From NCBI RefSeq assembly GCF_030068445.1, contig NZ_JAQPOK010000125.1, forward strand, positions 1 through 49,865: DNA of 49,865 nt, written 5' to 3'. A program made the translations under genes and the position numbers. The stretch is from Roseofilum halophilum BLCC-M91. Its GTDB lineage: Bacteria; Cyanobacteriota; Cyanobacteriia; Cyanobacteriales; Desertifilaceae. The stretch's first letter is position 1, and each line of letters opens with the position of its first letter. Below are positions 8,501 to 17,612 of the stretch, piece after piece. The notes under the pieces are model-generated. The model searched no databases, was not told the DNA's origin, and worked only from the letters and a program-made list of their open reading frames with translations.

Positions 8501-8580
8501 AATCGCTATCTGTTGGACACGAATGCTATTATTGCTCTGTTACAGGGAAATCCACAACTGATTCAACACTTGATATCACT
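8501..8580 (+). pseudogene. N-terminal relic of a PIN-domain (VapC-like) toxin
   Basis: The frame reads [20 protein letters not shown], the classic first strand and helix of a VapC PIN domain with the first catalytic Asp (LLDTN). It has no start codon of its own. After about 27 codons it dissolves into a C-rich tract, so only the first sixth of the gene remains. No antitoxin is next to it. The truncation is seen directly. Confidence 0.65.
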
Positions 8581-8610
8581 CCCCCCCCACCCCCATTCCC
8601 CCATTCCCCC
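8581..8610 (-). repeat. C-rich tract with G-quadruplex potential on the minus strand
   Basis: The plus strand reads C8-A-C5-ATT-C5-ATT-C5, so the minus (template) strand carries four runs of five or more guanines separated by 1-3 bases, a strong G-quadruplex motif. The same GGGGGAAT module occurs at 25945-25970. It sits between the VapC relic and recQ. Confidence 0.6.
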
Positions 8611-8616
8611 ACGGAG

Positions 8617-8632
8617 GGCGCGAAGCGCTGTA
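8617..8632. repeat. Dispersed palindrome, GCGCGAAGCGCTGTA family
   Basis: This copy reads GGCGCGAAGCGCTGTA; GCGC and GCGC are self-complementary around GAA. Other copies are at 10823, 23262, 24192, 35718, 35793, 35819 and 47897. This one lies about 45 bases upstream of recQ. Confidence 0.7.
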
Positions 8633-8676
8633 TTACGGTAAAATCAGAAGGAAGCGATCGCCTCCTCCCGAAGATT

Positions 8677-10827
8677 ATGGCTCCAGTCTCCACCCTAGAA
8701 GACACCCTCAAACACTATTTTGGTTACGATCGATTTCGTCCGGGCCAAAAGGAAATTATTGAAACGACGCTACAAAACCAGGATGTACTGGTGATCATGC
8801 CCACGGGAGGGGGAAAATCCCTCTGTTTTCAGCTTCCCGCGCTGTTGCGTTCGGGGATAACCTTGGTGGTGTCTCCCCTCATTGCTCTGATGCAAGACCA
8901 GGTGGATGCCTTGCAGGATAATGGGATTGGGGCTACATTCCTGAATAGTACCTTGAGCGCTGAAGAAGTGCGATCGCGCCAAAATGCCATCCTCAACGGT
9001 AAAATCAAACTGCTCTACATTGCCCCCGAACGCCTGATGGCTGACTGGTTCCAGCCCTTTCTACAAAGCATCCAGGAAGCGATCGGCATTTCCGCATTTA
9101 CCGTCGATGAAGCCCATTGTGTCTCGGAATGGGGTCATGATTTTCGCCCCGACTATCGGCAAATGGCCCAGTTTCGGCGCTGGTATCCCCAAGTGCCCAT
9201 TATTGCCCTCACCGCTACCGCAACGGATCGGGTGCGTCGAGATATTGTCCAACAGCTCCATCTCCAGCATCCCTATGTGCATATCGCCAGTTTTAACCGC
9301 CCCAATCTTTTCTATGAGGTGCGGACGAAAACCCGCCAAAGTTACGCCGAACTGTTTCAATTGATTCAGTCTGGGGGATCGGGAATTATTTATTGTCTCA
9401 GTCGTCGTCAGGTGAATGAGTTGGCCCAAAGGTTGCAAAAAGATGGGGTTTTGGCTCTTCCCTACCATGCCGGATTAGAGGATAGCGTGCGTCAAAATAA
9501 TCAAAACCGCTTCATTCGCGATGATGTGCAGATTATGGTGGCGACTATTGCCTTTGGTATGGGAATTAACAAACCCGATGTGCGCTTTGTTGTCCATTAT
9601 GACATCCCTCGCAGTTTAGAAAGTTACTACCAGGAAGCCGGACGCGCAGGACGGGATGGGCAAGACTCCCGATGTTTAATGTTTTTGAGTTATGGGGATG
9701 TGAAGCGGGTGGAGTGGATTATCGATCAAAAGAGTGATGAAAATGAACAGCGCATCGCCCGTCAACAGTTGCGCCAGGTGATTGATTATGCCGATGCGAC
9801 GGATTGTCGGCGGTCAATTATTTTACGCTATTTTGGCGAACATTTAGAGGGTAATTGCCAGGGGTGCGATAATTGTTTGCACCCGAAACCGACCCAAGAT
9901 TGGACAGTTGAGGCGATGAAGTTTCTCTCTTGTGTGGCTCGGTGTAAGGAGCGCTTTGGTATGAATTATATTATTGATATACTCCGGGGTTCCATGGGTG
10001 AGAAGGTGTTGCGTAATGGTCATGACAAACTCTCGACCCATGGTATCGGCAAAGACCGGAGTAAGGATGAATGGCGATTGTTGGGGCGATCGCTCCTCAA
10101 TCAAGGTCTTGTCAGTCAAACCACGGATGGCTACAGTATCCTTAAACTCAATCCCCAAAGTTGGGCGGTGATGCGTCGTCAACGGCAAGTTTTAATCGCT
10201 ATTCCTCCCCAGCGCAAGCAAGAACAAAAAGTCAGTTCTTTAGCCAGAGAAGCAGAACTCTTATTCCAAAACTTGAAAAAACTCCGCAAACAACTCGCCG
10301 ATGAACAAGGAATTCCCCCCTATGTGATCTTTGCCGATTCTACTCTCATGCAAATGGCTCAACTTCGTCCCCAAAGTCTTCCTGCTTTATCCAAAGTTTC
10401 GGGAGTCGGCAGTTACAAATTACGGCAATATGGGGAAAAATTTCTAGAGGAGATTTGCCAATATTGTCAGGAACAAGGATTAGGAGAAACTACCGAGCCT
10501 GCGCGTGTTTTCCCCAGTGACAATGAACCCTCAGAAACCCAAAAAGTAACCTTAGAACTGCATCAAGAAGGGTTTAGTATTAAGCAAATTGCCGATCGCC
10601 GAGAATTACGCCCAACTACGATTGTTCGCCATTTATCCGAATTAATTGAGTTAAAGCAACCCGTCGATTTAGATAACTTAGTCGATCCGGAAAGACAAGA
10701 GAAGATTATCAAAGTCTTAGAAAAGCGCGGCGCAGTCTCTTTAACCTTGCTCAAGGATGCCTTAGGAGAGTCCTATACTTACGATGAAATTCGCTTAGTG
10801 CGTGGTAAATGGCAACAGAATTTATAG
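8677..10827 (+). CDS. recQ: ATP-dependent DNA helicase RecQ
   Basis: RecQ unwinds DNA 3-prime to 5-prime in recombination and repair. The 716 residues contain helicase motif I MPTGGGKS (41-48), motif II DEAH (144-147) and the downstream aromatic-rich loop [13 protein letters not shown]. They also contain the motif VI region [12 protein letters not shown] and a RecQ zinc site ([10 protein letters not shown], then NCQGCDNC). A winged-helix region follows. An HRDC domain lies at about 515-595 ([18 protein letters not shown]), and a C-terminal HTH_40-type domain at about 615-716. All helicase motifs look intact. The TAG stop codon lies inside a dispersed GCGC-type palindrome, so the present C-terminus may have been set by repeat insertion. 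Confidence 0.95.
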   Translation: MAPVSTLEDTLKHYFGYDRFRPGQKEIIETTLQNQDVLVIMPTGGGKSLCFQLPALLRSGITLVVSPLIALMQDQVDALQDNGIGATFLNSTLSAEEVRSRQNAILNGKIKLLYIAPERLMADWFQPFLQSIQEAIGISAFTVDEAHCVSEWGHDFRPDYRQMAQFRRWYPQVPIIALTATATDRVRRDIVQQLHLQHPYVHIASFNRPNLFYEVRTKTRQSYAELFQLIQSGGSGIIYCLSRRQVNELAQRLQKDGVLALPYHAGLEDSVRQNNQNRFIRDDVQIMVATIAFGMGINKPDVRFVVHYDIPRSLESYYQEAGRAGRDGQDSRCLMFLSYGDVKRVEWIIDQKSDENEQRIARQQLRQVIDYADATDCRRSIILRYFGEHLEGNCQGCDNCLHPKPTQDWTVEAMKFLSCVARCKERFGMNYIIDILRGSMGEKVLRNGHDKLSTHGIGKDRSKDEWRLLGRSLLNQGLVSQTTDGYSILKLNPQSWAVMRRQRQVLIAIPPQRKQEQKVSSLAREAELLFQNLKKLRKQLADEQGIPPYVIFADSTLMQMAQLRPQSLPALSKVSGVGSYKLRQYGEKFLEEICQYCQEQGLGETTEPARVFPSDNEPSETQKVTLELHQEGFSIKQIADRRELRPTTIVRHLSELIELKQPVDLDNLVDPERQEKIIKVLEKRGAVSLTLLKDALGESYTYDEIRLVRGKWQQNL

Positions 10828-10841
10828 CGCTTCGTGCAGTA
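10823..10841. repeat. Dispersed palindrome supplying the recQ stop codon
   Basis: TATAGCGCTTCGTGCAGTA is a degenerate copy, in the opposite orientation, of the TACAGCGCGAAGCGCTGTA family. The recQ stop codon TAG is formed by its second to fourth-last-arm bases (10825-10827). It sits between the convergent recQ and CHAT genes and may form a weak shared terminator. Confidence 0.55.
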
Positions 10842-10848
10842 ATTGATC

Positions 10849-13161
10849 TTACATCGGTTCTAAGCGAATCAAGACAGTGCGCTGATTCTCCTGAGCCGAA
10901 CTAACTTGAATGACAATTCTATGATTTTTGTCGGGGCGATCGAACACCATTTGTTCATCCCCTTTAAGGGTTAAATTTTCCTCTAATCCTTCCTGGGCAA
11001 AAGCGTTGCGGTAAAAGGCGAAAATCTCTGCAACAGTTAACGATGTGGAGAAAAAGGCATCCTTTTCGCCTGCAATCAGAGCCGAGGGGAATTCTTGATA
11101 AAATTCTATTTCGTCGGGAAGGGGAAAAACCTGATAGCGAGAGGCAGTTTGGGTTGAGTCTTCTTCGGAGAGGGTGGCAACTTCGGCTTGTCCACCGAGT
11201 ACGGCTTGCAGGGTGGGGGAAATGCTGGGTTCTCCAATGAGGGTAAAGGCTCCCCAATTGAAGGGATTGGGATATTCTTGGCGAGTTTTGAGCATGGCTT
11301 GACGCAGAGCCTGGGCTTTATCGAGGCCGTTTTGTAGATTTTGATAGAAACTTTGCATTAATAAACCGGTGGGATCGTCAGGGACTTTCCAGAGGGAGAC
11401 GACGATACTGGAGGTTCCGGCGGCAATAAAGGCACGGGATAAGCCCAGGACTCCATCGCCGGTAATTTCTCCTCGTCCGGTGTCGCAGGCGCTGAGAACG
11501 ACTAATTCGGCGTTGAGTTGGAGGGCGATAATTTCTCTGGATTCTAGATAGCCGTTGGTGTTGGCTTCTGGGGTGAAGGAGAGGGAGCCTAAAAATCCGC
11601 TTTGTTGATCGTCGAGGAGTCCATGGGTGGCGAGATGAATGAGCCGCGCTCCTCCCATGCGTCCTGTAACGGCGGATTCGGTGGCTTGATTGCCGATGAG
11701 GGGGGAGATGTTGAGCTTTTTGGCGATCGCCTGGGCCTCAATTTCTGCACCGGGTAAACTGGAGAGATCGTCGGGCATGGTAGGATTGCCAACCACTAAG
11801 GCAGCGCGAATGGAGTGATCGAGGCTTTGTTGTTGCGATCGCGTAAACTCTAAGACTTGAATCGAGGGTGCAGTCAAAATGGTGTGGCGATCGATCAGAA
11901 ATTGACCTTCACCATCGGGAATAGCAGCAAACGGAATTAAAAACAGCGTATCTTGGGGAATAAAGGTAACGCGAGCATTCGGATCGTTGGGCAGTTCGCG
12001 ACTAATGGGGGCAATTAAGGATTGATAGAGATCCGTAAACTGGCGCGGTTGTTCGGCAGTAACTCGCCCTCGCACCAGGTTTCCCCGCACCCGTTGGACT
12101 AAGTTATCCAAGCGCCCCCGATCTTCTGAGATGGCGACTTGCTTAAAGGTAATCTCTCCATTGGGTTTAACCACCCAAATTAAAACCCCAGTGGGTTGGA
12201 GTCGCTCTGAAAAGGTGGCTTGGCGATTAAAGCGCAGCAGTAAATCCGGTCGGTACTCGTAGGTGAGGGTGTAGCTGACGAGGGTGGAATCCTGTTGGCG
12301 GGCAATTTGACGAATTTGGTCGATGTTGGGTGCTTCCACTTCGAGGGAAATGCCCCGGTCTTGGGCTAATCGCTCTCCGAGGAGGACGATAAAGGCCCGC
12401 GATCGCGCTGATTCTGACCATTCTAGGGCTTCTTCAATCTTATTTTGAGCGACTAAAACTTGTTGTAACCAGCGCAGGGTTTCCACCTGAAATTCATATT
12501 CGGTAACCGAGGGCGAACCCGCGTTGACCCGCAATTCCCTGGCTTGAGTGTAGCGATCGAAGGCTTTTTTTAAGGCTTGTTCCGCTTCCTTGAGCTGTCC
12601 ATCTAAAAAGAGATTAATCCCCAATTTCATCTGTACTTTGGGATAGGATAAATCCGCCGGATTGATGGAGATTTGTTCAATAAGGTTTAAATTTTTTGCT
12701 AAAAATTCTATCGCTTTTGCATAATTGCCTAAACTCGAATAGGCCCCCGCCAGGTGTTCTAGGCTTTGTCTTTCGGTTTGACGGGTCTCAGAATTCCATT
12801 CGGTGGCGGGATTTTGCCGCACTAAGGCTAGATTTTCTTCATACAGTTGTAGAACAGTTTCTAGCTCGCCCATGACGCGATAGGTGAGGGCTAAAAAGGT
12901 TCTGGCTTTATGTTCTAGGTGAGGCTCTCCGAGGTTTTGCGCCTGTTGAATGGCTTCTTCGAGTTGGGCGATGGATTCTTCATAGTCGCGCTGTTTGCGG
13001 GATTCAATGCCTTCGAGAATTAAAGCATCAATCTGGGCAGAATTTTCCTGAGCGATCGCCATAGGCACATCCGCAGAAGCGCCAGAGGAACTGAGAGTCG
13101 GAAAATTAAGGAGTGGGGCGATCGCCAAACCTAGGACTGTAAATCCAATCCATTTTTTCAT
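10849..13161 (-). CDS. Secreted TPR-CHAT domain protein
   Basis: This 770-residue protein has an N-terminal signal sequence (KKWIGFTVLGLAIAPLLNF), with a likely Ala-X-Ala cleavage site near residue 37. Residues about 45-260 are tetratricopeptide repeats (EESIAQLEEAIQQAQNLGEP, YSSLGNYAKAIEFL). Residues about 400-650 are a CHAT protease with His in LIHLATHGLL (H513) and Cys in VVLSACDTGRG (C559), followed by the conserved AFIAAGTSSIVVSLWKV. The last 110 residues are an extra domain with no recognised family. Such exported TPR-CHAT proteins are abundant in cyanobacteria, and their substrates are mostly unknown. It converges with recQ; a terminator-like hairpin separates it from apcF. Confidence 0.9.
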   Translation of the reverse strand: MKKWIGFTVLGLAIAPLLNFPTLSSSGASADVPMAIAQENSAQIDALILEGIESRKQRDYEESIAQLEEAIQQAQNLGEPHLEHKARTFLALTYRVMGELETVLQLYEENLALVRQNPATEWNSETRQTERQSLEHLAGAYSSLGNYAKAIEFLAKNLNLIEQISINPADLSYPKVQMKLGINLFLDGQLKEAEQALKKAFDRYTQARELRVNAGSPSVTEYEFQVETLRWLQQVLVAQNKIEEALEWSESARSRAFIVLLGERLAQDRGISLEVEAPNIDQIRQIARQQDSTLVSYTLTYEYRPDLLLRFNRQATFSERLQPTGVLIWVVKPNGEITFKQVAISEDRGRLDNLVQRVRGNLVRGRVTAEQPRQFTDLYQSLIAPISRELPNDPNARVTFIPQDTLFLIPFAAIPDGEGQFLIDRHTILTAPSIQVLEFTRSQQQSLDHSIRAALVVGNPTMPDDLSSLPGAEIEAQAIAKKLNISPLIGNQATESAVTGRMGGARLIHLATHGLLDDQQSGFLGSLSFTPEANTNGYLESREIIALQLNAELVVLSACDTGRGEITGDGVLGLSRAFIAAGTSSIVVSLWKVPDDPTGLLMQSFYQNLQNGLDKAQALRQAMLKTRQEYPNPFNWGAFTLIGEPSISPTLQAVLGGQAEVATLSEEDSTQTASRYQVFPLPDEIEFYQEFPSALIAGEKDAFFSTSLTVAEIFAFYRNAFAQEGLEENLTLKGDEQMVFDRPDKNHRIVIQVSSAQENQRTVLIRLEPM

Positions 13162-13247
13162 CTTTCCCTCACCTCACTTCCAGCAACTATCGTATTTTAA
13201 CCTCCTGATTTAAGTCAGCCCATTCCCCCACTCCCCCATCAATAAAT

Positions 13248-13275
13248 TAGGGGTAAGCGAAAACACTTACCCCTA
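13248..13275 (-). terminator. Hairpin downstream of apcF
   Basis: TAGGGGTAAG and CTTACCCCTA form a perfect 10-base-pair stem around an 8-base loop, 26 bases past the apcF stop codon. On the minus strand it is followed by ATTTATT rather than a clean T-run, so it is a moderate terminator or an mRNA-end stabiliser. Confidence 0.6.
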
Positions 13276-13300
13276 CCTATAAGAAGATCAAAACCAACCG

Positions 13301-13810
13301 TTACAGATTCTTCTCACTCAAATCGCGAGCCATATGTTCAAACGGTTCATCGACAAAACTCGTATCAGCAATGCCAGCTTCTGCCACTTGAGCTTTGACG
13401 ATATCCTTCATAATTTGAATGCCCCGAACCGTTGGCCCGATGGGAACATCCAGAGAATTATAGGTTTCGCGCAATCCTTGTAGCACCCGCTCATCGAGAA
13501 CATCGGTATTCCCAGAAACGAGAGCATAGCTGGCATAGCGGAGATAATAATCCATATCTCGCAAACAAGCCGCATAGCGACGAGTGGTATAAGCATTTCC
13601 ACCCGGACGGATTAATTCCGGCAGTTCCTCAAATAATGCGGAACCCGCTTGCTTGACAATACTAGCCGCATTACCAGTAATCACATTAGCCGCCTGAATC
13701 CGAGCCAGACCACTATCAAAATAGGATTTGATTTGGTCTAGGGCATTGCGGTCTAGATACTGACCTGTAATATCGTAATTTGAAATTAAGCTTGTGACTG
13801 CATCCCGCAT
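13301..13810 (-). CDS. apcF: Allophycocyanin beta-18 subunit ApcF
   Basis: This 169-residue phycobiliprotein belongs to the phycobilisome core, where it pairs with the ApcE chromophore domain in the terminal emitter trimer that passes energy to photosystem II. It carries the bilin-binding cysteine (ACLRDMDYYLRY, C82) and the conserved Asn that is methylated in beta subunits (RPGGNAYTTRRYA, N72). The start MRDAVTSLISNYDITGQYLD and the full length fit ApcF better than ApcB. It is a single gene, as usual for apcF, and is divergent from glnA. Confidence 0.93.
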   Translation of the reverse strand: MRDAVTSLISNYDITGQYLDRNALDQIKSYFDSGLARIQAANVITGNAASIVKQAGSALFEELPELIRPGGNAYTTRRYAACLRDMDYYLRYASYALVSGNTDVLDERVLQGLRETYNSLDVPIGPTVRGIQIMKDIVKAQVAEAGIADTSFVDEPFEHMARDLSEKNL

Positions 13811-14018
13811 TTGTATTCTTCTCCCAACACAGCGTATTCGTTAATTAAAGGGGATTAATGCATAATATCCATCTTGGAGTTTACTATAAAACGCATCCCC
13901 ATTTCAGCCTCAAGTCAGAGGAGATGCCCTGACAGAGAGTCTCAAGAGGCGATCGCCACATCCATCAGAATTATTAAGACATTCCTAAAGAACGCCCCAT
14001 ACAGCCAGAAATATTTTA

Positions 14019-14060
14019 GTAATGGGCGATACAAAACTGGCTCACATCTATGCCTACGAT
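14019..14060 (+). promoter_or_regulatory. NtcA-activated (class II) promoter of glnA
   Basis: A perfect NtcA palindrome GTA-N8-TAC (14019-14032) is followed by exactly 22 bases and then TACGAT, which fits the -10 form TAN3T (14055-14060). This is the canonical NtcA-activated promoter, in which the site replaces the -35 box. Transcription would start near 14067, leaving a leader of about 190 bases before glnA. NtcA activates glnA under nitrogen limitation in cyanobacteria. The rest of the apcF-glnA spacer contains a HIP1 site and nothing else I can name. Confidence 0.85.
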
Positions 14061-14256
14061 GGATCGGCTAGAAAACTGGGACAGCGATCGCCAAGACAGA
14101 GGATTGATGCAACCAACGTCTGTTCAGTCACCGTTCCAGACATAAACTCGTCGTTAATTTTCCTCTTCAGGTCACGGAAAACGCAGGTCTCAACGTTAAA
14201 GAACCTCGCAATCTGAACCTCAAGACTGACTCAATACCAACTCAAAGGAGTAATCC

Positions 14257-15678
14257 ATGTTCCAAAACGCAGCAGAACTCTTGAAATACGTTCAAGATGA
14301 AAAGATCCAGATGATCGACCTGAAATTTATCGATATGCCTGGCATCTGGCAGCATTTAACCCTGTATCAAGATCAAATTGATGAAAGCAGCTTCACCGAT
14401 GGCGTAGCCTTCGACGGTTCCAGTATCCGGGGTTGGAAAGCCATTAACGAGTCTGACATGGCCATGGTTCTCGATCCCACCACCGCTTGGATTGACCCAT
14501 TCATGGCTGAACCCACGTTAAGCGTCATCTGTAGCATTAAAGAGCCTCGGACAGGGGAATGGTATAGCCGTGACCCCCGTTCCATTGCTCAAAAAGCGGT
14601 CGAGTACCTACAAGCCAGTGGTATTGGCGATACAGCCTTTTTTGGCCCAGAAGCAGAATTCTTTGTCTTTGATGATGTCCGCTTCGACCAAACCCAAAGC
14701 GCTGGCTACTACTATGTCGATTCCATTGAAGGGCGCTGGAACTCCGGACGCGAAGAACCCGGTGGTAACCTGGCCTACAAACCCCGCTACAAGGAAGGCT
14801 ATTTCCCCGTTGCTCCCACCGACACCATGCAGGATATGCGGACGGAGATGTTGCTAACCATGATGCAATGTGGGGTTCCCATTGAAAAACATCACCACGA
14901 AGTAGCGAGCGGGGGTCAAAATGAACTCGGTTTCAAGTTTGGCAAACTGATTGAAGCGGCTGACAATTTGATGACCTATAAATATGTGATCAAAAATGTC
15001 GGTAAACGCTACGGTAAAACCGTAACCTTTATGCCCAAACCGGTCTTTAATGATAATGGTTCTGGGATGCATACCCACCAGTCCATTTGGAAAGATGGTA
15101 AACCTCTATTCTGGGGAGACGGTTACGCCAATCTGAGTGAGATGGCTCTCCATTATATCGGCGGTATCCTCAAGCACGCTCCGGCTCTGTTGGCCTTGAC
15201 CAATCCTTCCACTAATTCCTATAAGCGTCTAGTTCCTGGATTTGAGGCTCCGGTGAACCTGGCTTACTCTCAAGGAAACCGTTCCGCTGCTGTCCGCATT
15301 CCACTCACGGGAACGAATCCGAAAGCTAAACGGTTCGAGTTCCGCTGTCCCGATGCCACTTGTAATCCCTATTTGGCTTTTGCAGCGATGCTGTGCGCTG
15401 GGATTGATGGGATTAAAAACAAAATCGATCCCGGTCAATCATTGGATGTGGATATCTACGATCTCTCCCCTGAAGAGTTGGCGAAGATTCCTTCGACTCC
15501 CGGCTCTTTACTCGATGCCCTGAAAGCTCTGGAAGCGGATCATGAGTTCTTAACGGCTGGAGGTGTGTTTACGGAAGATTTCGTGACCAATTGGATTGAG
15601 TATAAACTCGATAATGAGGTCAACCCCATGCGCTTACGTCCCCATCCCTATGAGTTTTCGCTCTACTATGATGTCTAG
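14257..15678 (+). CDS. glnA: Glutamine synthetase type I
   Basis: GlnA makes glutamine from glutamate, ammonia and ATP as a dodecamer in the cytoplasm. The 473-residue protein has the N-terminal latch-loop signature [11 protein letters not shown] and FDGSSIRGW. It also has the metal-binding [10 protein letters not shown], the ATP/glutamate region [32 protein letters not shown], and [27 protein letters not shown] lies 8 bases before the ATG. An NtcA promoter drives it. The position equivalent to the adenylylated Tyr of enteric GlnA is present (IYDLSPEE). Cyanobacterial GS, however, is controlled by small inactivating factors rather than adenylylation. Together with GltB/GltD at 24-31 kb it makes the GS-GOGAT cycle. 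Confidence 0.97.
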   Translation: MFQNAAELLKYVQDEKIQMIDLKFIDMPGIWQHLTLYQDQIDESSFTDGVAFDGSSIRGWKAINESDMAMVLDPTTAWIDPFMAEPTLSVICSIKEPRTGEWYSRDPRSIAQKAVEYLQASGIGDTAFFGPEAEFFVFDDVRFDQTQSAGYYYVDSIEGRWNSGREEPGGNLAYKPRYKEGYFPVAPTDTMQDMRTEMLLTMMQCGVPIEKHHHEVASGGQNELGFKFGKLIEAADNLMTYKYVIKNVGKRYGKTVTFMPKPVFNDNGSGMHTHQSIWKDGKPLFWGDGYANLSEMALHYIGGILKHAPALLALTNPSTNSYKRLVPGFEAPVNLAYSQGNRSAAVRIPLTGTNPKAKRFEFRCPDATCNPYLAFAAMLCAGIDGIKNKIDPGQSLDVDIYDLSPEELAKIPSTPGSLLDALKALEADHEFLTAGGVFTEDFVTNWIEYKLDNEVNPMRLRPHPYEFSLYYDV

Positions 15679-15738
15679 AAGAGGAGATGGGTTCTCCTTT
15701 GATAGGTTTGTAGTCCATTAAGGGTTATTTCCCCATGC

Positions 15739-15768
15739 AATAGCCACCTGCAACAGGTGGCTATTTTA
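15739..15768 (+). terminator. glnA rho-independent terminator
   Basis: AATAGCCACCTG and CAGGTGGCTATT form a perfect 12-base-pair stem with a CAA loop, followed by a short T-run, 60 bases past the glnA stop codon. Confidence 0.88.
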
Positions 15769-15833
15769 GTGAAAAAAATACTATTTAGAGTTAAACTAAT
15801 GCAAGTAAAGTGAGTTTCTAACGCCTAACATTG

Positions 15834-16958
15834 ATGGTAAATCCTTTGGCTGAACTGGCCTATCAAGGCTGGCAACAAACGAAGAATGCGTTGAGCTTGA
15901 CTCATAAGAGTTTGGCTTATCAATTGTCTACTTTATTCATCGATCGCGAGAAGACTTCGACACCCACAATTGATCCACAAGTGTTAAGCATTATTCAACA
16001 GCGATTGGAAGCATTATTAAACGTGGATTGGGAGGAGGCGAATTTAGGAGTTTATCCCATCGAGTTATTGTTTGAGGAAGATTGGCAGGACTTCTTATGG
16101 ACTTATCCTCAGATTTGGTTAGATTTACCTCTAACTTGGCAACGGAAAAGTCGTAAGCAATCTCATGTTTTTTCTTCAGAAGTCGATCGCTCCGCTTATC
16201 CTAAGTATTATCTGCAAAACTTCCACTATCAGACCGATGGCTATTTGAGCGATCGCTCCGCCGAATTGTACGATCTACAGGTCGATATTCTCTTCAATGG
16301 AGCCGCAGATGCCATGCGTCGTAGGATTTTAGCGCCTCTGAAGCAAGCTGTAAGTCATGGGGAAACTCCCCCCAAACCGGCTAAAATTCTCGACGTTGCC
16401 TGCGGTACAGGCAGAACCCTGAAATTCATCCGCCAGACCTGCCCTCAAGCCTCGTTATACGGTCTCGATCTATCTCCCTACTATCTCCGTAAAGCCAATC
16501 GGTTGCTCTCGAAAATACCTGGAGAACTGCCCCAACTCCTGCAAGCCAATGGGGAAACATTACCCTATGTGGATAATTATTTTCACGGAATTACCAGCGT
16601 CTTTTTATTCCATGAATTGCCCTATAAAGCCCGCCAACGGGTGATTAATGAATGCTTTCGAGTCCTGAAACCGGGCGGAACACTGATTATTTGTGACTCC
16701 ATCCAGAAAGACGATAGCCCGGAAATCACCCCGGTCTTAAATTGGTTTGCTCAAACCTTTCATGAACCCTACTATCAACACTATCTAAGTGATGATTTAG
16801 GCGATCGTCTACAAAAAGCAGGCTTTACAGAAGTTAAGATTAAGACTCACTATCTGAGTAAGTATTGGGTGGCGCGTAAACCAGAACCATGCCAGACAGA
16901 AGGAGAAAGAGCAGGAAAATTTTTGTTTTCTCCGGAAACTGTGTCTCGTGCTTCATAG
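15834..16958 (+). CDS. Class I SAM-dependent methyltransferase
   Basis: This is a 374-residue protein whose C-terminal half is a methyltransferase domain. Motif I is ILDVACGTGRTL (185-196), followed by the acidic ribose-binding residue in LYGLDLSPYYLRKA, and later FRVLKPGGTLIICDS. The N-terminal 170 residues are a family-specific extension, with YLQNFHYQTDGYLSDRSAELYD leading into the domain. A TTG codon lies directly before the ATG; I chose the ATG. The substrate cannot be told from sequence: a small hydrophobic molecule or lipid is possible, as in the UbiE-like group. It follows the glnA terminator and is probably a separate transcript. Confidence 0.8.
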   Translation: MVNPLAELAYQGWQQTKNALSLTHKSLAYQLSTLFIDREKTSTPTIDPQVLSIIQQRLEALLNVDWEEANLGVYPIELLFEEDWQDFLWTYPQIWLDLPLTWQRKSRKQSHVFSSEVDRSAYPKYYLQNFHYQTDGYLSDRSAELYDLQVDILFNGAADAMRRRILAPLKQAVSHGETPPKPAKILDVACGTGRTLKFIRQTCPQASLYGLDLSPYYLRKANRLLSKIPGELPQLLQANGETLPYVDNYFHGITSVFLFHELPYKARQRVINECFRVLKPGGTLIICDSIQKDDSPEITPVLNWFAQTFHEPYYQHYLSDDLGDRLQKAGFTEVKIKTHYLSKYWVARKPEPCQTEGERAGKFLFSPETVSRAS

Positions 16959-17075
16959 GATGAATTCCTCAGTGTTCAAGAAGAGCTGTTGATCAAAATT
17001 AAGCAGATTGTTGAGGACGCAGGCACAAGTTTGGCGATCGCCCCTATAATTCCCATGAATCCGCAGACTTTGTAA
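16959..17075 (+). pseudogene. C-terminal relic of an MscS-family mechanosensitive channel
   Basis: In the same frame directly after the methyltransferase stop codon, 38 codons read DEFLSVQEELLIKIKQIVED then AGTSLAIAPIIPMNPQTL and a stop. This matches the end of MscS-type channels (W-EFL-IQEDL-LRIMEIVE-AGT-FAFPSQT-Y). No start codon or upstream part of the channel remains. It is a decayed end fragment, presumably left after deletion of the gene body. Family recognition is by motif only. Confidence 0.5.
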
Positions 17076-17145
17076 TAATGGAGGAGTATCGGAACCTCTG
17101 AGGTAAGAGGGTTTCCTGTATAATTTCTGATGGTGAAAGAAGATT

Positions 17146-17610
17146 ATGAGCGATCCAGTGGTAGAAAACACGATGACAGAAGAGCTAGAAGCACCTGCTC
17201 CCGATTATACCCATGAGATCGAAGGGGTAATTAGCACGATGATCCCTGAAGGTCAGACGGTGCAAGCGGGCCACGATCCCCAGGAAGGGTATTTGTGGAA
17301 GTTCCAATATGGGACGGTTGAGGTCTATGTACAACTGACGGGTCAAACGGATGATGATACGTTAACGGCCTGGTCTTATGTTCTCTCTTTACCGGCCAAA
17401 GAGGAACCGAAGTTGATGCGTAAGCTGTTGGAAATGAATTGGCTGACCACGTTTGAGTCCCATTTTGCGATCGTGGATAACCGGGTGGTGGTGGTCGCGA
17501 CGCGCACGGTGGCGGAATTATCTCCTGGGGAAATTGCGCGAGCAATTACGTTGGTGGCGAATATTGCTGATGATAATGATGAAGCTCTGATGGCTGAGTT
17601 TGGACAGTAA
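17146..17610 (+). CDS. YbjN domain-containing protein
   Basis: This 154-residue soluble protein has an acidic N-terminal tail (about 25 residues) and a single YbjN-type alpha/beta domain. It carries GYLWKFQYGTVEVYVQL, LTAWSYVLSLPAKEEPKL, MRKLLEMNWLTTFESHFAIV and a C-terminal ELSPGEIARAITLVANIADD. YbjN folds resemble type III secretion chaperones; in cyanobacteria such proteins are common but mostly uncharacterised. The ATG follows GGTGAAAGAAGATT. The next gene begins 2 bases after its stop codon, so the two are almost certainly translated as a coupled pair. Confidence 0.8.
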   Translation: MSDPVVENTMTEELEAPAPDYTHEIEGVISTMIPEGQTVQAGHDPQEGYLWKFQYGTVEVYVQLTGQTDDDTLTAWSYVLSLPAKEEPKLMRKLLEMNWLTTFESHFAIVDNRVVVVATRTVAELSPGEIARAITLVANIADDNDEALMAEFGQ

Positions 17611-17612
17611 GT

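Noticed and set aside
14067-14256. Glutamine riboswitch in the glnA leader
   Set aside because: I looked for the conserved core of the known glutamine-binding RNAs and could not assemble the helices. The pairs seen are short and out of order.
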